Shown here: in pieces, positions 1 to 11,297 of the stretch
How the letters are laid out: every line of letters begins with the position of its first letter
Position numbering within the stretch: the first letter of the stretch is position 1
Source of the DNA: Panorpa germanica
Taxonomy: Eukaryota > Arthropoda > Insecta > Mecoptera > Panorpidae
Direction: 5' to 3'
Length of the DNA: 64,000 nt
Assembly: GCA_963678705.1 (NCBI GenBank)
Contig: OY783206.1
Span: 11,109,807 to 11,173,806, forward strand
The notes under the pieces: model-generated
Databases searched by the model: none
What the model saw: the letters and a program-made list of their open reading frames with translations, nothing else
Told to the model about the DNA's origin: nothing
Made by a program: the position numbers and the translations under genes

Positions 1-2
1 GC

Positions 3-398
3 TTTATGTTGTCAGGGTCTGCCATTTCCTGGCAAAGTAGGAAGCAGAAAACGGTTTCATTATCCAGTACTGAGGCGGAATACACTGCTCTTTCTGAAGC
101 TTCAAGAGAAGCTATTTATCTAAGAAATTTAATGCATGAAATTACTGATGTATTTAATGTAATTGATTTGTATTGTGATAACCAAAGTGCATTGAAGTTA
201 GCTTCGAGTAGTCAGAGTCATAATAGATCCAAGCATATAGATGTGCGTTGTCATTTTATTAGAGATGTTGTAAAGAACAACTTTGTAAAAGTTAAGTACA
301 TTCCTACTGAAGAAATGCCTGCAGATATTTTAACAAAAGGTCTTTGTCATCTGAAACATTATAAGTTTATGAATTTACTTGGCATTGTTTCTGTGTAA
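3..398 (+). CDS. Ty1/copia retrotransposon polyprotein, C-terminal RNase H (5' end outside window)
   Basis: This is the end of a copia-type pol polyprotein. RNase H degrades the RNA strand of the RNA:DNA hybrid during reverse transcription. The reading frame is open from the window edge to a stop at 396-398. It shows the copia RNase H hallmarks in order: SSTEAEYTALSEASREA with the catalytic Glu, then LYCDNQSALKLA with the catalytic Asp, then NRSKHIDVRCHFIRD with the last acidic and His residues, then the typical tail ending in PADILTKGL. The stretch has no stop or frameshift, so this end of the element is young or conserved. The rest of pol and the 5' LTR must lie upstream of base 1, so autonomy cannot be judged. 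A purine tract and probable LTR follow directly. The family assignment is secure. Confidence 0.93.
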   Translation, partial: FMLSGSAISWQSRKQKTVSLSSTEAEYTALSEASREAIYLRNLMHEITDVFNVIDLYCDNQSALKLASSSQSHNRSKHIDVRCHFIRDVVKNNFVKVKYIPTEEMPADILTKGLCHLKHYKFMNLLGIVSV

Positions 399-423
399 TC
401 ATGTGTACTTAGATTATTCTGAT

Positions 424-650
424 AAGTGGGGGTATTGTAATAGGTATCAAAATATCACTACTTTGTAACTAGTAACGCCATCTGTAATCTGTTGTGTAAA
501 AACTTTTTCTTATGTCAAATATAGTCTGTTGCGAACTGCTAACGTGTCTTTATAGAACTTTATATTTACTTGCAGATAAAGTAATCTTTTAAATCAATAA
601 TCTTTATTCTATATTAATCTCTAATCTATATTATCTTTAAAAATATTAAA
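424..650 (+). repeat. Polypurine tract and probable 3' LTR of the copia element
   Basis: A purine run AAGTGGGGG (424-432) lies 26 bases after the pol stop, where plus-strand DNA synthesis is primed. A TGT suited to an LTR start follows at 436. The right edge is uncertain because the 5' LTR is not in the window to compare; the region stays AT-rich to about 650. Confidence 0.5.
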
Positions 651-691
651 CAAGATATAATGAAATCTGTGATTAAACAATAATATGTATT

Positions 692-1209
692 TAGGAGATA
701 TATTGAACTCAGAACTTTTTTTTGGAAAAGCTCTTTATTTCTCAAGAAAAAATATTTCTTTCGGAAAAGCCCTTTATTTATCAACATATCTCCTTTAAAC
801 TCGATACATTTAGTCCAGCGTTTTTCCAATTTTCTTATTAATTCGAAATCATAGGATTTCTCAAGGCACTCAAAATAGGCGTTTGTTTCAGTCCTTTTAA
901 GATGACCTCTTTATTAGACCAAATATCTTACCGCCAAGCCATTTATTCAGGTTTGGCAACAGGAAATATTCAGTTCGTAGCCCAATTTATGAATTTTTGC
1001 CATAGTGACTAAAGATTCAATTGCATCGCGGCATCCATCTCGCGGATAACTGTCAATGGCTGATTTTCTGCTTCTAATGGCTATCAAACACAAACTAAAT
1101 CATGCAGCTTGCTCACAATTTGATAGTAAGTAATCTATTAATAGATGGCAGTTGACGTGAGCTGCGCGGGAAATTCAAAAAGTCACTGAATCATCAAACT
1201 ACTATCGCA
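692..1209 (-). mobile_element. Mariner-family deletion derivative, copy 1
   Basis: Read on the minus strand, this carries the 3' part of a mariner transposase frame. The most recognisable piece is EKRWTKCIEFKGDMLINK near the C-terminus, preceded by relics of the KLG...YFLFPNLKKW region. Several frame breaks separate the pieces, so it cannot make transposase. The 3' coding part is fused to the opposite terminal region, so the middle of the original 1.3 kb element is lost. The ends resemble those of the copies at 27,715-28,208 and 41,213-42,013. Confidence 0.8.
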
Positions 1210-2274
1210 TCTTACATACTGTTAAAACTATACTTGGAACAAGTGGATCAAATTTTTTTGAAATAAAATAAACATGTTTAAATCGTCAATTATTTAATGT
1301 AACTTTATTTATTACAGCTATCGTATCGTAAATCAAATATTTACACATTATACTAACACATTTAACAAATAATTTATGTAAAATTTAGTGAACTAAACAA
1401 CTAGTGGGCAAGATGGAGCAGGACATGACATAAATTGATGAATAATTGATGGGGTTATGAAATATTATACACAATGAAAATGAATATTAAAAGTAGATTA
1501 TTTTGATTGTAATTACCTATAACAGAAATGACAAACTATAAATTTGTACGGACGAATAATACGACACGCATGCCAAATGTTTGCCATCCCTGTAATTTTA
1601 CTAGACACCTAAGAGTCTAAGATTTTTCAATAGTCTGTTAAACTACGGTTATTGCAATTACAATTAGAGTAACCGAAGTGTTTGGCTTGGTTAAAATGTG
1701 AATTAAGAAATGAGAAAAGTATCAACCAAGGTTTATAATGAACCACAGTTAACTGGTTATTGAAAAATCGACCCTATAACGTAAATATACATATTTACAC
1801 AAGATTAGAGGAATTTCGGACAAAATCAAATACAAAATATCATACCAGTGCTGGTAATCGTAACATTGTATTTTAGATACAGATACTAGTGTCATTTTTA
1901 ATACAGCAAAAGTATCTAGTTACTAAATGTAACTAAATGCATTGCAAAACTACTAATAAGATTCAATTTTGTCTGAAATCCTTTAGTAATCTAATATTAT
2001 GAATAAATAACGCTAGCAACTTAACAATTGCACAATATTTTGCAGAAGCAAATTCTCTCAAAATATTTTTAATACTTTTAAATACGTATATTGATTCCTG
2101 AGTAAGTTTCAGAGAATAATACGACACGCTTTTTATATAACACTTTTACAATCAATTTAACTAGTATTACTGCGAGCTAAGTTAGCTCATGTGACTAGAA
2201 TACGCCCCACGCCTTCTTACACGTATTTTAATTAAAATAAAGGAACATGCAGTTGGCAATCTTGAAGGTGATGA
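1210..2274. other. AT-rich stretch with no gene seen
   Basis: About 1.1 kb of AT-rich sequence with no supported reading frame, no recognisable inverted repeat and no exon-like piece. It forms the 3' flank of the small secreted-protein gene on the minus strand. I saw no AATAAA close to that gene's stop. Confidence 0.5.
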
Positions 2275-3528
2275 TTACCGAAACCTCAACATACATGACA
2301 CAAATTTTCCATTTGCAAAAACTGGTCCATAGATCACGTGTTCAAATTTACGACCCTGAGAATCTATTAAATTTTTTTCAGGATCCTCGTTGAGATTTTG
2401 AGTGAACTCAGGCGTGATGAATTTGCATTTGTCGAAACCCTTCTGCAGTTCCTTATCCGGAACAACGTCTTCTGAGTCTGTTGGAGAAAAATAACAGTTA
2501 TTAGCAGATGTAGATATTAAATTGCTATTAAAATATTATCATATGAAATATAATTTTTGTGCTTCAATTGTTTTATATTAGGTTTCTATATCCAAAGGAG
2601 TTAGAAATGTTACTCAATTTACCCCAAGAAAATTCAAAATTTAATTTTCTTAAATATTATTTATTATTATCTATAACTTTTGAATTATTTTTTAGCCGTC
2701 CTTTATTTTTTAATTTCATATTTGACTTTTTACATGATGGTTATTTGTATTTTTGGAGTTTATTTTTGGGGACAATGACGCAACAGAGATAAAACTAGAG
2801 CTAGAAATGAAATTTAGTATGTGCAGAATCATTAAACAACAAAATAGAAAACCACTATTTTTCAGAGTCAGCGAACACTGAGAGGCAAACACCAGATACG
2901 TACATATTAAAAAGAGATAGAGAGCTATAATTTGGTATATATGTAAAATTTGATAAACTTATTCAGGCTGTGAATGGGAGGGCTAATACTAAAATGTAGA
3001 TATGAAATTAACTTAGTATGTAGATTTAGATTAGAACTTAAATAAAGTTAATCAATTAGAAATTACATTCTCTTTAGAGTAGGGGCGAGAAACTGAAATA
3101 TATAAAATATTGCAAGCAGTTTTTCATTATTTAAATCTCAAATTGGAGAGCGTGGCGTTAAATATTGCATAGCTCAATTCAAATATTTTAATTTAACAAT
3201 GGAATTAGAATTTGAAATAGCATAACAAATTCATTTGTTTCATTTAAATACAATACACTCACAAAAGAAGCATCGTTTTGTGACGGTGCAAGCTAGTTAT
3301 GATTTAAAAATAAATTTGTAAACAAAAAAATAAACCACAAGAATTTAAAAACGAAGATTGATAAATAAATTAAGTATAATATTCACCGAATATAAATGAA
3401 TGCATTAATTAATAAATAAATATAAACTTACCAGACATTAAATTAAAATGTTCTTTAACATTCAATGGTTTCGCAATCACCAAGGTCACTAACGTAACAC
3501 TGAAGACGATAAAGAAAGATAATTTCAT
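2275..3528 (-). CDS. Small secreted protein, two exons, unrecognised (99 residues)
   Basis: I assembled this gene from the minus strand: exon 1 is 3,528-3,432 and exon 2 is 2,477-2,275. The donor reads G|GTAAGT and the acceptor TTTTTCTCCAACAG|A; 97 + 203 nt join in phase to give 99 residues and a TAA stop. Exon 1 encodes a textbook signal peptide (MKLSFFIVFSVTLVTLVIA, then KPLNVKEH). The mature part is charged and has only two cysteines, in FDKCKF and VSCMLRF, so at most one disulfide. It contains the stretch EHVIYGPVFANGKF and ends in LRFR. A TATA box and an initiator lie at the right distance upstream. The intron (2,478-3,431) is AT-rich. I do not recognise the family; length and layout fit an insect secreted effector, hormone or gland protein, but no function is claimed. 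Neighbours are transposon relics only. Confidence 0.72.
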
Positions 3529-3574
3529 TTTAACGTTTGCTTCTACAACTTGCTTTGCTAAATTTTATAAACAG

Positions 3575-3609
3575 AATGATACAAATACATTGCAGCAGTC
3601 AGTTTTATA
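3575..3609 (-). promoter_or_regulatory. TATA box and initiator of the 99-residue secreted-protein gene
   Basis: On the minus strand TATAAAA spans 3,609-3,603 and an arthropod-like initiator TCATT has its A at 3,577, 32 bases downstream. That spacing is what a TATA-Inr core promoter uses. It predicts a 5' UTR of about 49 bases before the ATG at 3,528. Confidence 0.6.
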
Positions 3610-3916
3610 GCAAATCAACAGTCGATAGCCTAACCTGGAAAACCCCAACCGACCGACTTGATCTTTTGAACGGGGAAATTCCAATGTATAATAACATTTG
3701 GTTTAAATGGTTACTATATAGTAAGCACGTGTTAAAGAAAGTAAATAAAAGAAAGGAATGCAAATATATATACACTCGTGCTAGAAGGGAATGGGTGTAT
3801 TTGTTGACATATGAGAAATGGACGAATTTATCTGGACGTACAGGGTGTTTTTAATTATTTTAGTGCGCCATTTCTGTTGTATGCGTTTCTAACGGTTCAT
3901 ATTTTCCTGGTATGTA

Positions 3917-4461
3917 CAGAGTCAGATTAACCATGTCGGGGCCCTTATACCGTATTAAAATATATATTTCTTTTACCACAACGGAATTTTATTTATAATT
4001 GTGTCGTTTTTTTACTATACTACGAAGGTTGAAAATTTGAAACAAATGAAATGAAAATATGCGCATTATTTTTACTAAATCTTTTTGTAAAATACAATAT
4101 GCTAAAATGTGAACTCTTCTAACTTTTTTAGATACAAAATCGTTTAAAACATTTTGAAAGTTAATCTTTTCCTATAGATCATTCCAATCGCCATTATCGC
4201 CAATGAATTTAAACGGTTCTGAGACATTGATGAACGAAGACAATTTTTGATCAGGTTTAATTTCAAAAAGTTGCGTTCATCCGTGGCGTTTGTAATCATC
4301 AGACCTCTGTATAATTGCAATGCTGTCATTACATTCGGGAAAGTTGATTGTACCATAATACTACCAAAAATTAGTGTATACGATTCCTCGGCTTTTTATT
4401 TTTTTTCGGGGCTGGGCACTTAGGCGGTTGCCGACACTGCCTAATGGATAATGCGGCCCTG
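3917..4461 (-). mobile_element. hAT transposon derivative with 8 bp target duplication
   Basis: The ends are imperfect inverted repeats: CAGAGTCAGATTAACCAT on the left, and CAGGGCCGCATTATCCAT read inward from the right. The flanks GGTATGTA (3,909-3,916) and GATATGTA (4,462-4,469) match at 7 of 8 bases, the 8 bp duplication expected of hAT elements. Inside lies a broken piece of the transposase C-terminus. At 545 bp it is an internally deleted, immobile copy. Confidence 0.78.
4100..4370 (-). pseudogene. hAT transposase C-terminal dimerisation region, broken
   Basis: On the minus strand the text FPNVMTALQLYRGLMITNAT is followed by DERNFLKLNLIKNCLRSSM and SQNRLNSLAIMAI. It matches the conserved hAT C-terminal dimerisation block (family pattern: aliphatic run, then ERSFSKLK-like, then LRS-M). 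After this the frame slips by one base and continues as a related tail that includes KINFQNVLNDFVSKK, with an in-frame stop before it. The start and all upstream domains are missing. It is a relic within the hAT element at 3,917-4,461. Confidence 0.8.
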
Positions 4462-4572
4462 GATATGTAGTATAGACATTTACAATTTGTCAGTGTATTA
4501 TACATAATTCTGTAGCAAGTTTTAATTCAAGAAAATAATTATAAATGTAATCGTTCCATTACGCAAATATAT

Positions 4573-4926
4573 AGAAAACTAGCTGTCCCGGCCACGCGTT
4601 GCTGTGACTAACGTTTTTGTCATATTACATTACATAGCGCCATCTATTGAATATTTACTCAATCTAGTCAACAGAATATTTACTCAATCTAGTCAACAGA
4701 TGTCGCCATCATCGTCGCCAGATGTCATCGTTTGGAGCTAACAGATAATTAATAGACAAATAATTTGCAATAAGATAATATTGCAATCATAAATTGAGAT
4801 GTAAGCTATCCTATCTTTCAAGTTGGATCAAACTGCACACGGTGTACAAATTTGATTAAAATCGGTTAAGTAGTTTAGGAGTCCATCGCGGACGAACAAC
4901 ATGACACGTAATTTATATATATTAAG
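4573..4926 (+). repeat. Dispersed arthropod repeat of the CTAGCTG...TATATATTAAGA type
   Basis: It begins CTAGCTGTCCCGGCCACGCG and ends with AAATCGGTTAAGTAGTTTAG, GTCCATCGCGGACGAACAAC and a TATATATTA tail. This combination is a very common interspersed repeat in insect genomes, usually read as the 3' part of a non-LTR element or its SINE partner. It has no coding frame. A 25 bp unit (GAATATTTACTCAATCTAG plus TCAACA) is duplicated head to tail at about 4,648-4,699. Confidence 0.6.
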
Positions 4927-5289
4927 AAGATTACGTGCAAACTGGAAGAAATATTATGTCGACTTATAATAGGCAACACAAGATTTTCTTACTCGAATTA
5001 TTTATAAAAGAGCATCAATTAATTTGTGATCAATGTAATAGTCCTTGAATAGTTAAATATATTCATAATTTCTTCTTATTTTAAATTTCTCCTTATAATT
5101 TTCAACATTTCAAGAGATTTAAACAAATACTTTATAAAAATGATGATCTTTTTCAGTTACTAGTATACCTTTCGTTTTGTTTTATTTTTATTTGTTTATA
5201 TTTAATGTTTTATTCGCAAATATGCGAGTAGATAAAATGTACGGCGCAAATAACTAATCCAAGTTGATGAACTCGATTAATCACAAGAG

Positions 5290-5478
5290 CAGTGCCGTAT
5301 TTAGAGGTGTGGAGGCCCTGGAGCAACAAAGGAGCGGACCCTAATTATTTTCCGAATAAAAGGATTTATTTTAAAATAAAACAATTTTTTTCCGTCAAGC
5401 CTTTCAAACATTAATTGCTTTTATCTCTATTGTGAAAGCCCCGGAGCAATAGCCTGCCCTTCCTCAAATCCGGGCCTA
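5290..5478. mobile_element. Short hAT-like MITE with 8 bp target duplication
   Basis: The ends CAGTGCCGTATTTAGAGG and TAGGCCCGGATTTGAGGA (the latter read inward from the right) are imperfect inverted repeats rich in GGCCC/GGGGC, as in many hAT MITEs. The flanks CACAAGAG (5,282-5,289) and CAAAAGAG (5,479-5,486) match at 7 of 8 positions. There is no coding capacity. Confidence 0.65.
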
Positions 5479-5877
5479 CAAAAGAGTTTGCAATTATACC
5501 TCCTCATCTAGGGTGTCTATTTAAATGGAGTATAGTATTAGATACACAATTAGGATTTAAATGATGCCTCATTTCATTGATATTTAATTTACATTTTAAT
5601 TTAATATTTTAATCTAGATTTAGGTTTTCAAAATAAGCACTCTTTGCCACATTCGTGTTTTAATTTGAATTTAGTTAATTTATTTGGTGCGCATGCTTTG
5701 TTAGTAATATAAATTTTGACAGTTCGACAGTTTTTAGTAACAATTAGTAATAGAAATTGTTTTTACTTTTGATAAACTGACATTGAACTCTTTTAAAAAT
5801 AAATCCTACTACATTTTGTCAGATTGTCACATTTTGAAGGTTATATATATATATATATATTTAGTATTTATAAACAT

Positions 5878-6252
5878 CCCAGTAAACATTTTGGAGTAAA
5901 TTCGACTTAATTTCTATTACATATCATGAATTTTTTGTCTGGAACGTGTTCGTTTTCTATTCAGTCGTTCAAAGGAAAGGTCCTTTTTATGAGCTACAGA
6001 CATTGCAACGACGGTTCACTGCTGAATTAAAAGCGGAGTAGGTTTATGATTTATGACCGGATAATAAAAATATACCCATGTGGGAAAGAAACAGAAATAC
6101 TTAATGAATGATGTTGGAAAAAGAAAGAATATTATTATGAAAAACTAACACAAAATCTGTGACAGGTAGAGAACTTGTAAAGCGTTAGAATAGAATTGTA
6201 CGAGTGACTCGAACTTCACCAAATAGGACACTTCACCAAATTGTTTACTGGG
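5878..6252. mobile_element. CCCAG-family element, internally deleted copy (375 bp)
   Basis: It starts CCCAGTAAACATTTTGG and ends CCAAATTGTTTACTGGG, flanked on both sides by AT. Its sequence matches the longer copies at 31,037-31,794 and 48,573-49,415 in reverse orientation, with the middle deleted. A (TA)n stretch precedes it at about 5,842-5,860. Confidence 0.82.
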
Positions 6253-7540
6253 ATTGGACCTTGAAAAGTTCTAAAAAAACAAAGAAAACGTAAATTAAAT
6301 TCTAAATTAAAGCGCATATTCCTATATGCTATACAATTTACATTAAATACAAAATTAACACATTGAGTGGGAATGATATTTAACTTTTTAATGTGTTAAT
6401 AATGAATTATATATCATGTTATTTCAGGCACCCTGTAGTTTAAATATCTGATCCGTCAATTCTGTGCATTCTGGCAATTCTTCTCTGCGTACATCTTGAC
6501 TACACACGGGTTTTTCTGCATTCTTGTAATCGAATTGAACTTTAATTTGGGGTCGTTTTCACTGATACAATTAATGTAATAAGGAGGTCAGGACCGTATT
6601 TACGAGAACTAGCGTGCAGCTGACACTATGACGTTATTGCATTTCCGCTTATCTGTACTTTAAATATAAAAAATAAATTTATTAACTATGGGAAAATTAT
6701 TTGATAATTTAAAGACGAGCACGCACATTCAGTTAATAAAGAATGCTTAATAGCATAAGCAGGCATTCTTCATAAAACGATAAAATCACAGTTTTGTATA
6801 AAAGTACAATTTCATTAGTAAGACAACTCTGAATATTTAGATTTGAGTTGTCCCGGTAATGAACTGTACGATAGATGTGATGCTTAATATCACTCCACTA
6901 TAAACCTTAGCGCACGCTACAAACACGATTTGTAGTAGTAAGATAAGGACAAATCTATATGAATAAGAGAGATAACACTAACATTTTTTTATACTTGTCA
7001 GAAGTTTTAAAATGACCCATTTGAACCTGAAATCCACTTCTACCTTAACTTTGAAGTGACATACTCATTTAAATGATGTAATTGATTTGTGTCACTCACA
7101 TTACGTAATATATGACATCACCATTACGTAACTACTTTGATTATACGTCACATCATACTAAGAATGTGATTTATGATAATAAATAATATTTATAAATAAT
7201 TTTTATGTATTTTTTGCAATAGTCATATAAATTTTTGTTGAATAAAAATATAAGAAATATGATAGACGCTGTACAAACCGAGATTTGTGGTTTCTTACTA
7301 GATAAGTCATTATAGGATGATACAACGGCCTTTACATTTGCTTTGACCTTCGATTTGTTATTGCTCGGTGTTCGGGGCTCCCTCATTTCTACATCCGGTC
7401 ATGTACATACGACGTTCTGTTCAATATGTGGTTTTTTTTGTATATGACGTATGACGTATGAAATAGATACATACTATCTGTGTGCGTAACATTTTGTAAA
7501 TAAAGAAATATTTAGTTACAAATACAAAGTTTAAGTTATG
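6253..7540. other. No gene seen; AT-rich with TGACGT-like motifs
   Basis: About 1.3 kb without a supported reading frame. Around 7,050-7,160 several TTACGTAA/TACGTCAC-like motifs lie close together and resemble the termini of the ACGTCAC elements at 8,238 and 28,430. They may be a decayed copy of that family. Confidence 0.4.
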
Positions 7541-7942
7541 CCGATTTCACACCAGAGAGACAGTTTTGAAAACAGTTTTGTCATGTTTTGTTTTATTATA
7601 AAACAGTTCTGTTTTCCGAAAACAGACTGTTCATACTAAACAGACGAGTGGTTTTGTTTTTAGTGTGTTTCTGTGTGTCCCATAAAAATTATAAAGATGA
7701 TAAACGACAACTGACAAGCGCAAATGTCCACAAAAAGCAAAACTGCGTGTTCAAACCAAGCAGACTAAAAAACAACAACAAACGTGTTTTTCTTGATCAT
7801 ACCAACTCCAAGCGCGAATGTGTTTTATTTACTAAAACAGCAATAAAAGACAAAAATGTTTTAAGGACTGTTTTTTTGGTGTAAATTTTGGTGTTTTTGT
7901 TCGTGTTTTATTGAACTGTGTCTGGTGTCTCTCTGCCGGTAT
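7541..7942. mobile_element. Probable MITE with imperfect inverted ends, about 400 bp
   Basis: The left end TTATGCCGATTTCACACCAG and the right end, read inward as CGTAATACCGGCAGAGAGAC, share a diverged core followed by CACCAGA...ACAGTT and AAAACA on both sides. The interior is rich in AAACAGT/ACTGTTT pairs that can fold back. The open frame inside (7,588-7,884) has no protein-like composition. Confidence 0.5.
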
Positions 7943-8237
7943 TACGTTTTAAAAATATTTAGATGTAACTAGATACATAACAAGTGAAAGATCGCTGTAT
8001 TTTTATTTAAATTGACAGAGTCCGATATTCTAAATGAGATCTATGTATCTGTTTAAATCTTGATCGTATTAATTTTATATTATTTCTCAGATTGCTGTAT
8101 ATATTTTGCAAGATATCAGTTGATGCTATTTGACAGTAATATATTTTTGTTGTTGGTAATTGTTGGTTTGGTAATTAATATAGGTTTATCAGTTTTTGTG
8201 GAGATATAAAATAATAAAAATGAAGATCAATGTGTGC

Positions 8238-8405
8238 AAGAACCGTTTATTACGTCACATGCAAAGAAGGTAAACAATATGTGACAAGAATGTGAGGGGA
8301 GTCACAAGTTTTGGACGTCACATGTAATCTAAAATGTTTGACGTCACAGAGTGATGAGGAGAATTAAAAAAACTTGAAATTTGTGTGACGTAATTTATAG
8401 ATGAC
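8238..8405. mobile_element. Short ACGTCAC-terminal MITE, copy 1
   Basis: The ends read AACCGTTTATTACGTCACAT, and from the right GAGGTCATCTATAAATTACG continuing TCACAC. They match the ends of the copy at 28,430-28,720. The interior has extra ACGTCAC motifs. No coding capacity. Confidence 0.55.
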
Positions 8406-8620
8406 CTCTAATGAATATATTAAAAATTTAATGAATTATTCAGTGAACTTGTTATTAAAATAGTCATTAATTTCTTGTCGGACAATAAAATTGATATTTA
8501 AAAAATAAAAGTTATGTTGTTATACACTATCATTAACACTGTTATATAATTTATAATATAAGCTGTAATAATATAGGTTAAATAATTTAAGGTTGTAAAT
8601 TTCAATCTATGTAAATTATA

Positions 8621-9650
8621 CCGGGTGTCCCAAAAGTAGCACGTCATACTAACACCGGATGTAGACTTGCATCAGGCGCATCGAATAAGCCTAACATGAT
8701 CACATATCGTCAGTTTAAAGTTTTTTTTAAGTTCTTCATTTTTTAGCATTGTTAGTGGCAGCGTTTTCAAATTTTTCTTTCCCTAAAACCTTATTCAGAC
8801 TTTTGAATAAAAAATTAGCCAAATCGGTAGCCTTATCAACGTACTGCATTTAATTTTTATTAATATTAGAAGATTTTTAAACAACGTATTTATGAATCGT
8901 ACAACATCGTATTTATGAATTTCTATAGTAAATCTACTAAGTTTGTTTTGTTTTTATTAAGGTTTTTTTGTTAAGTGATTTTATTAAGATTTGTTAAGTG
9001 ATTCAAAATTAATTAGTGAATTATTAAAATATTTAGAAATTTGTTAAATTGAATTATAAATTATAAAAGATGTATAAAAAATGTTTGATGGTAGCTATGA
9101 CGAAAGAAAGTCAAGGCAAATAAGTAAATAAATATAAAAAAAAAACAATTGGTCTTTGTTTAGAAAAGTTAACTGGATTTCCTTTATATATTATATATAA
9201 ATATATAGTATATATTTATACCTATATTAATAAGATAGTATCAAACCATTCCAGAATCGGCATAACATTTCACGGCTTATTTCGTGTCTAGCATTTCTTT
9301 TTCACGACAGCTGGTCAAAGATGAAGTTAATGTTATTGCTGTGAATTTAAGTCAAGATTAAAATAGCAATTTGTCTTATTTTACATAAGTCATGGACAAA
9401 GTAACGCTTGTGTCGTCTTAAGTAACTATTCACGATAACGTAGAAATAAAGAAAACTAAAAGAGAGAGCTATCCCAGAAAATGCTGGCACTAACAATGTT
9501 AAAAAATGGAGAATTTAAAAAAAACTTTAAACTGGCGATATCTCGAAAACCATGCGGTTTGTACTAAGGTACTTTTTAATTAGGCGTACTCGATGCGTCT
9601 GAAGTAGGTCTACGTCCGGTGTCAGTGTGACGTGCTACTTTTGGGACACC

Positions 9651-9653
<3 letters not shown>
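8621..9653. mobile_element. Long-inverted-repeat TA-target element, 1,033 bp (Tc1/mariner-type ends)
   Basis: The termini are CCGGGTGTCCCAAAAGTAGC and CAGGGTGTCCCAAAAGTAGC read inward. TA flanks both sides (8,619-8,620 and 9,654-9,655), as for Tc1/mariner insertions. The inverted repeats run about 145-170 bp: matching blocks at TTTAAAGTTTTTTTTAA and CATTGTTAGTG recur inside both arms, separated by an indel. The middle has no transposase frame. The right end abuts a (TA)n tract. Confidence 0.8.

Positions 9654-9706
<53 letters not shown>
9654..9706. repeat. (TA)n microsatellite, 53 bp
   Basis: A pure TA run directly adjoining the right end of the long-inverted-repeat element, whose TA target site it contains. 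It probably expanded from, or received, the insertion. Confidence 0.95.
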
Positions 9707-9710
<4 letters not shown>

Positions 9711-10717
9711 TAAATTTGTAATTTGTAAAAAAAAGATTAGCCTGTTTACTAAACGTATGAGTATAAAAAATATCAATATAGAAAATATAACGCTAGTTCG
9801 CGAATCGAAACCGAAGAAACTGCTGTCTCTTTTTAAATTTATTTTTAAACGGCCAGACTGTATAACACTGCAGTCTGTCTGGCCAAGCGCTCTCGGTCAA
9901 ACTAACGAAATATTTTTGATCAGTTATAATTTTAGATTCATATTTATGTATTTCAAGTATTTTGACCTTGACATTTTCAGTAATGAGGTTACATAAAATG
10001 ACTATAGGTTAATTTTATTAATCATAATACTTAGTATACTAGAAATTTTATAATTACATTGCGTTCACCGGCGTCCGTAGAAACTTGACAGATGCGGGAA
10101 AAAATATGACTAAATTATCTATAGATTCCAATACTCGATATCCAGAGATGCGAGTCCCTCGTTTGCATTTACCTGCGGACGCCCATGATAGCACGTAACG
10201 AGTTTTGCCTCGGGCCATGACATTAATAAGTCGCACTAATAAACAATGATAACATTATTAGTAAAAATTGAATTTCTATTTACTGAGAATTATTAAGACC
10301 GCAATGTCCAAACCACTAATTAGATGTATGTGTGTGGTGTGTAGCTTTGAGTGGTATATGCCACACATATGTCAGTGTTAGAAAAAACAAATATATTGAT
10401 TCGTGCAATATGAAGTTCTTATTTTTTATATTTCTGTTTCTATAACAGAGGCGTATCGTTGATCGCAAATAGGTTTGTTAAATCCGAATTTGAGATTTGA
10501 CCTATGTAAAAAATAGTTTAGATTTGATACAAATTGGCTAATTTCTTTTTGTTTTATAAAGCTTTAGCTTATTCAGGCTGCTTGCCTAAATTCATTTCAT
10601 TTCAGGCTAAAATTATAATAAGCGTTTTAGTACTTTAAGCTAGTTTGGCCGTGACAATCGGAGACAGGAGTACATTCCGACAGTCAATACGAAAATTTTA
10701 AAATACTTAAAAACGAT
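9707..10717. other. No gene seen
   Basis: About 1 kb with short frames only. A small imperfect hairpin with arms GGCCAGAC and GTCTGGCC sits at about 9,850-9,885. Nothing else could be assigned. Confidence 0.4.
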
Positions 10718-11016
10718 CATAGAGATATAAGAATAGAGTGCGCGAAGGATACGTCCGCGTATAAGAGGAAGCGATAAAGGCAAAGAGAGAGATAGCTGAC
10801 AAGTGTCCTATCTGTCTATTCCTAACCGAACCGCTGCTGCTGCCTTGACTGATTGGCGGTGAGGTAGAGGGTAAGCAAGCAAGCAGACGCTGTAGTTAAA
10901 ATAAAAATCACAGTGCTCGACTACAAAGAGACACAGAGGACGCTCGGCAACTATCTCTCTCTTTGCCTTTATCGCAGTATTCAGCCTCTTGCGCACTCTA
11001 TTCTTATACCTCTATG
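10718..11016. mobile_element. hAT-like MITE with long inverted repeats (299 bp)
   Basis: The ends CATAGAGATATAAGAATAGA (continuing GTGCGC) and CATAGAGGTATAAGAATAGA (read inward, same continuation) are near-identical. A second pair, GCGATAAAGGCAAAGAGAGA, pairs with its complement further in. The flanks AAAACGAT (10,710-10,717) and GAAACGAT (11,017-11,024) match at 7 of 8 bases, an 8 bp duplication of hAT type. Its GC content exceeds the surroundings. No coding capacity. Confidence 0.8.
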
Positions 11017-11297
11017 GAAACGATACATAGAAACTTTCATAATTACGCATATCTCACTTCACAATTTATAGAAAAATGAAATTATTTTTTTTTTTGACAA
11101 ATTGAATACACCTAGATTACCACTGTATTTTGATTTTATCAAATTTTTAAGAAAAGTGGGATTACGATCAGACTACCTTAATTTTTTTTTTTAACATGGT
11201 AACATTGTTTTAGTTGGTTCTAAATCAGCATTATTAATCACGCCAAAAATATAGATAACTGGCAAGTAGCATATGGAATAATACATAACAATATTTC

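Noticed and set aside
2275-2300. C-terminal LRFR as an RFamide-type hormone ending
   Set aside because: An amidated peptide needs Gly before the basic residues (for example FGR); here Phe is followed directly by Arg and the stop.
3537-3854. Plus-strand frame of 105 codons
   Set aside because: It overlaps the promoter of the minus-strand secreted-protein gene and has no coding features of its own.
7588-7884. Plus-strand frame of 98 codons
   Set aside because: It falls inside a MITE with inverted ends and has low-complexity composition from AAACAGT/ACTGTTT repeats.
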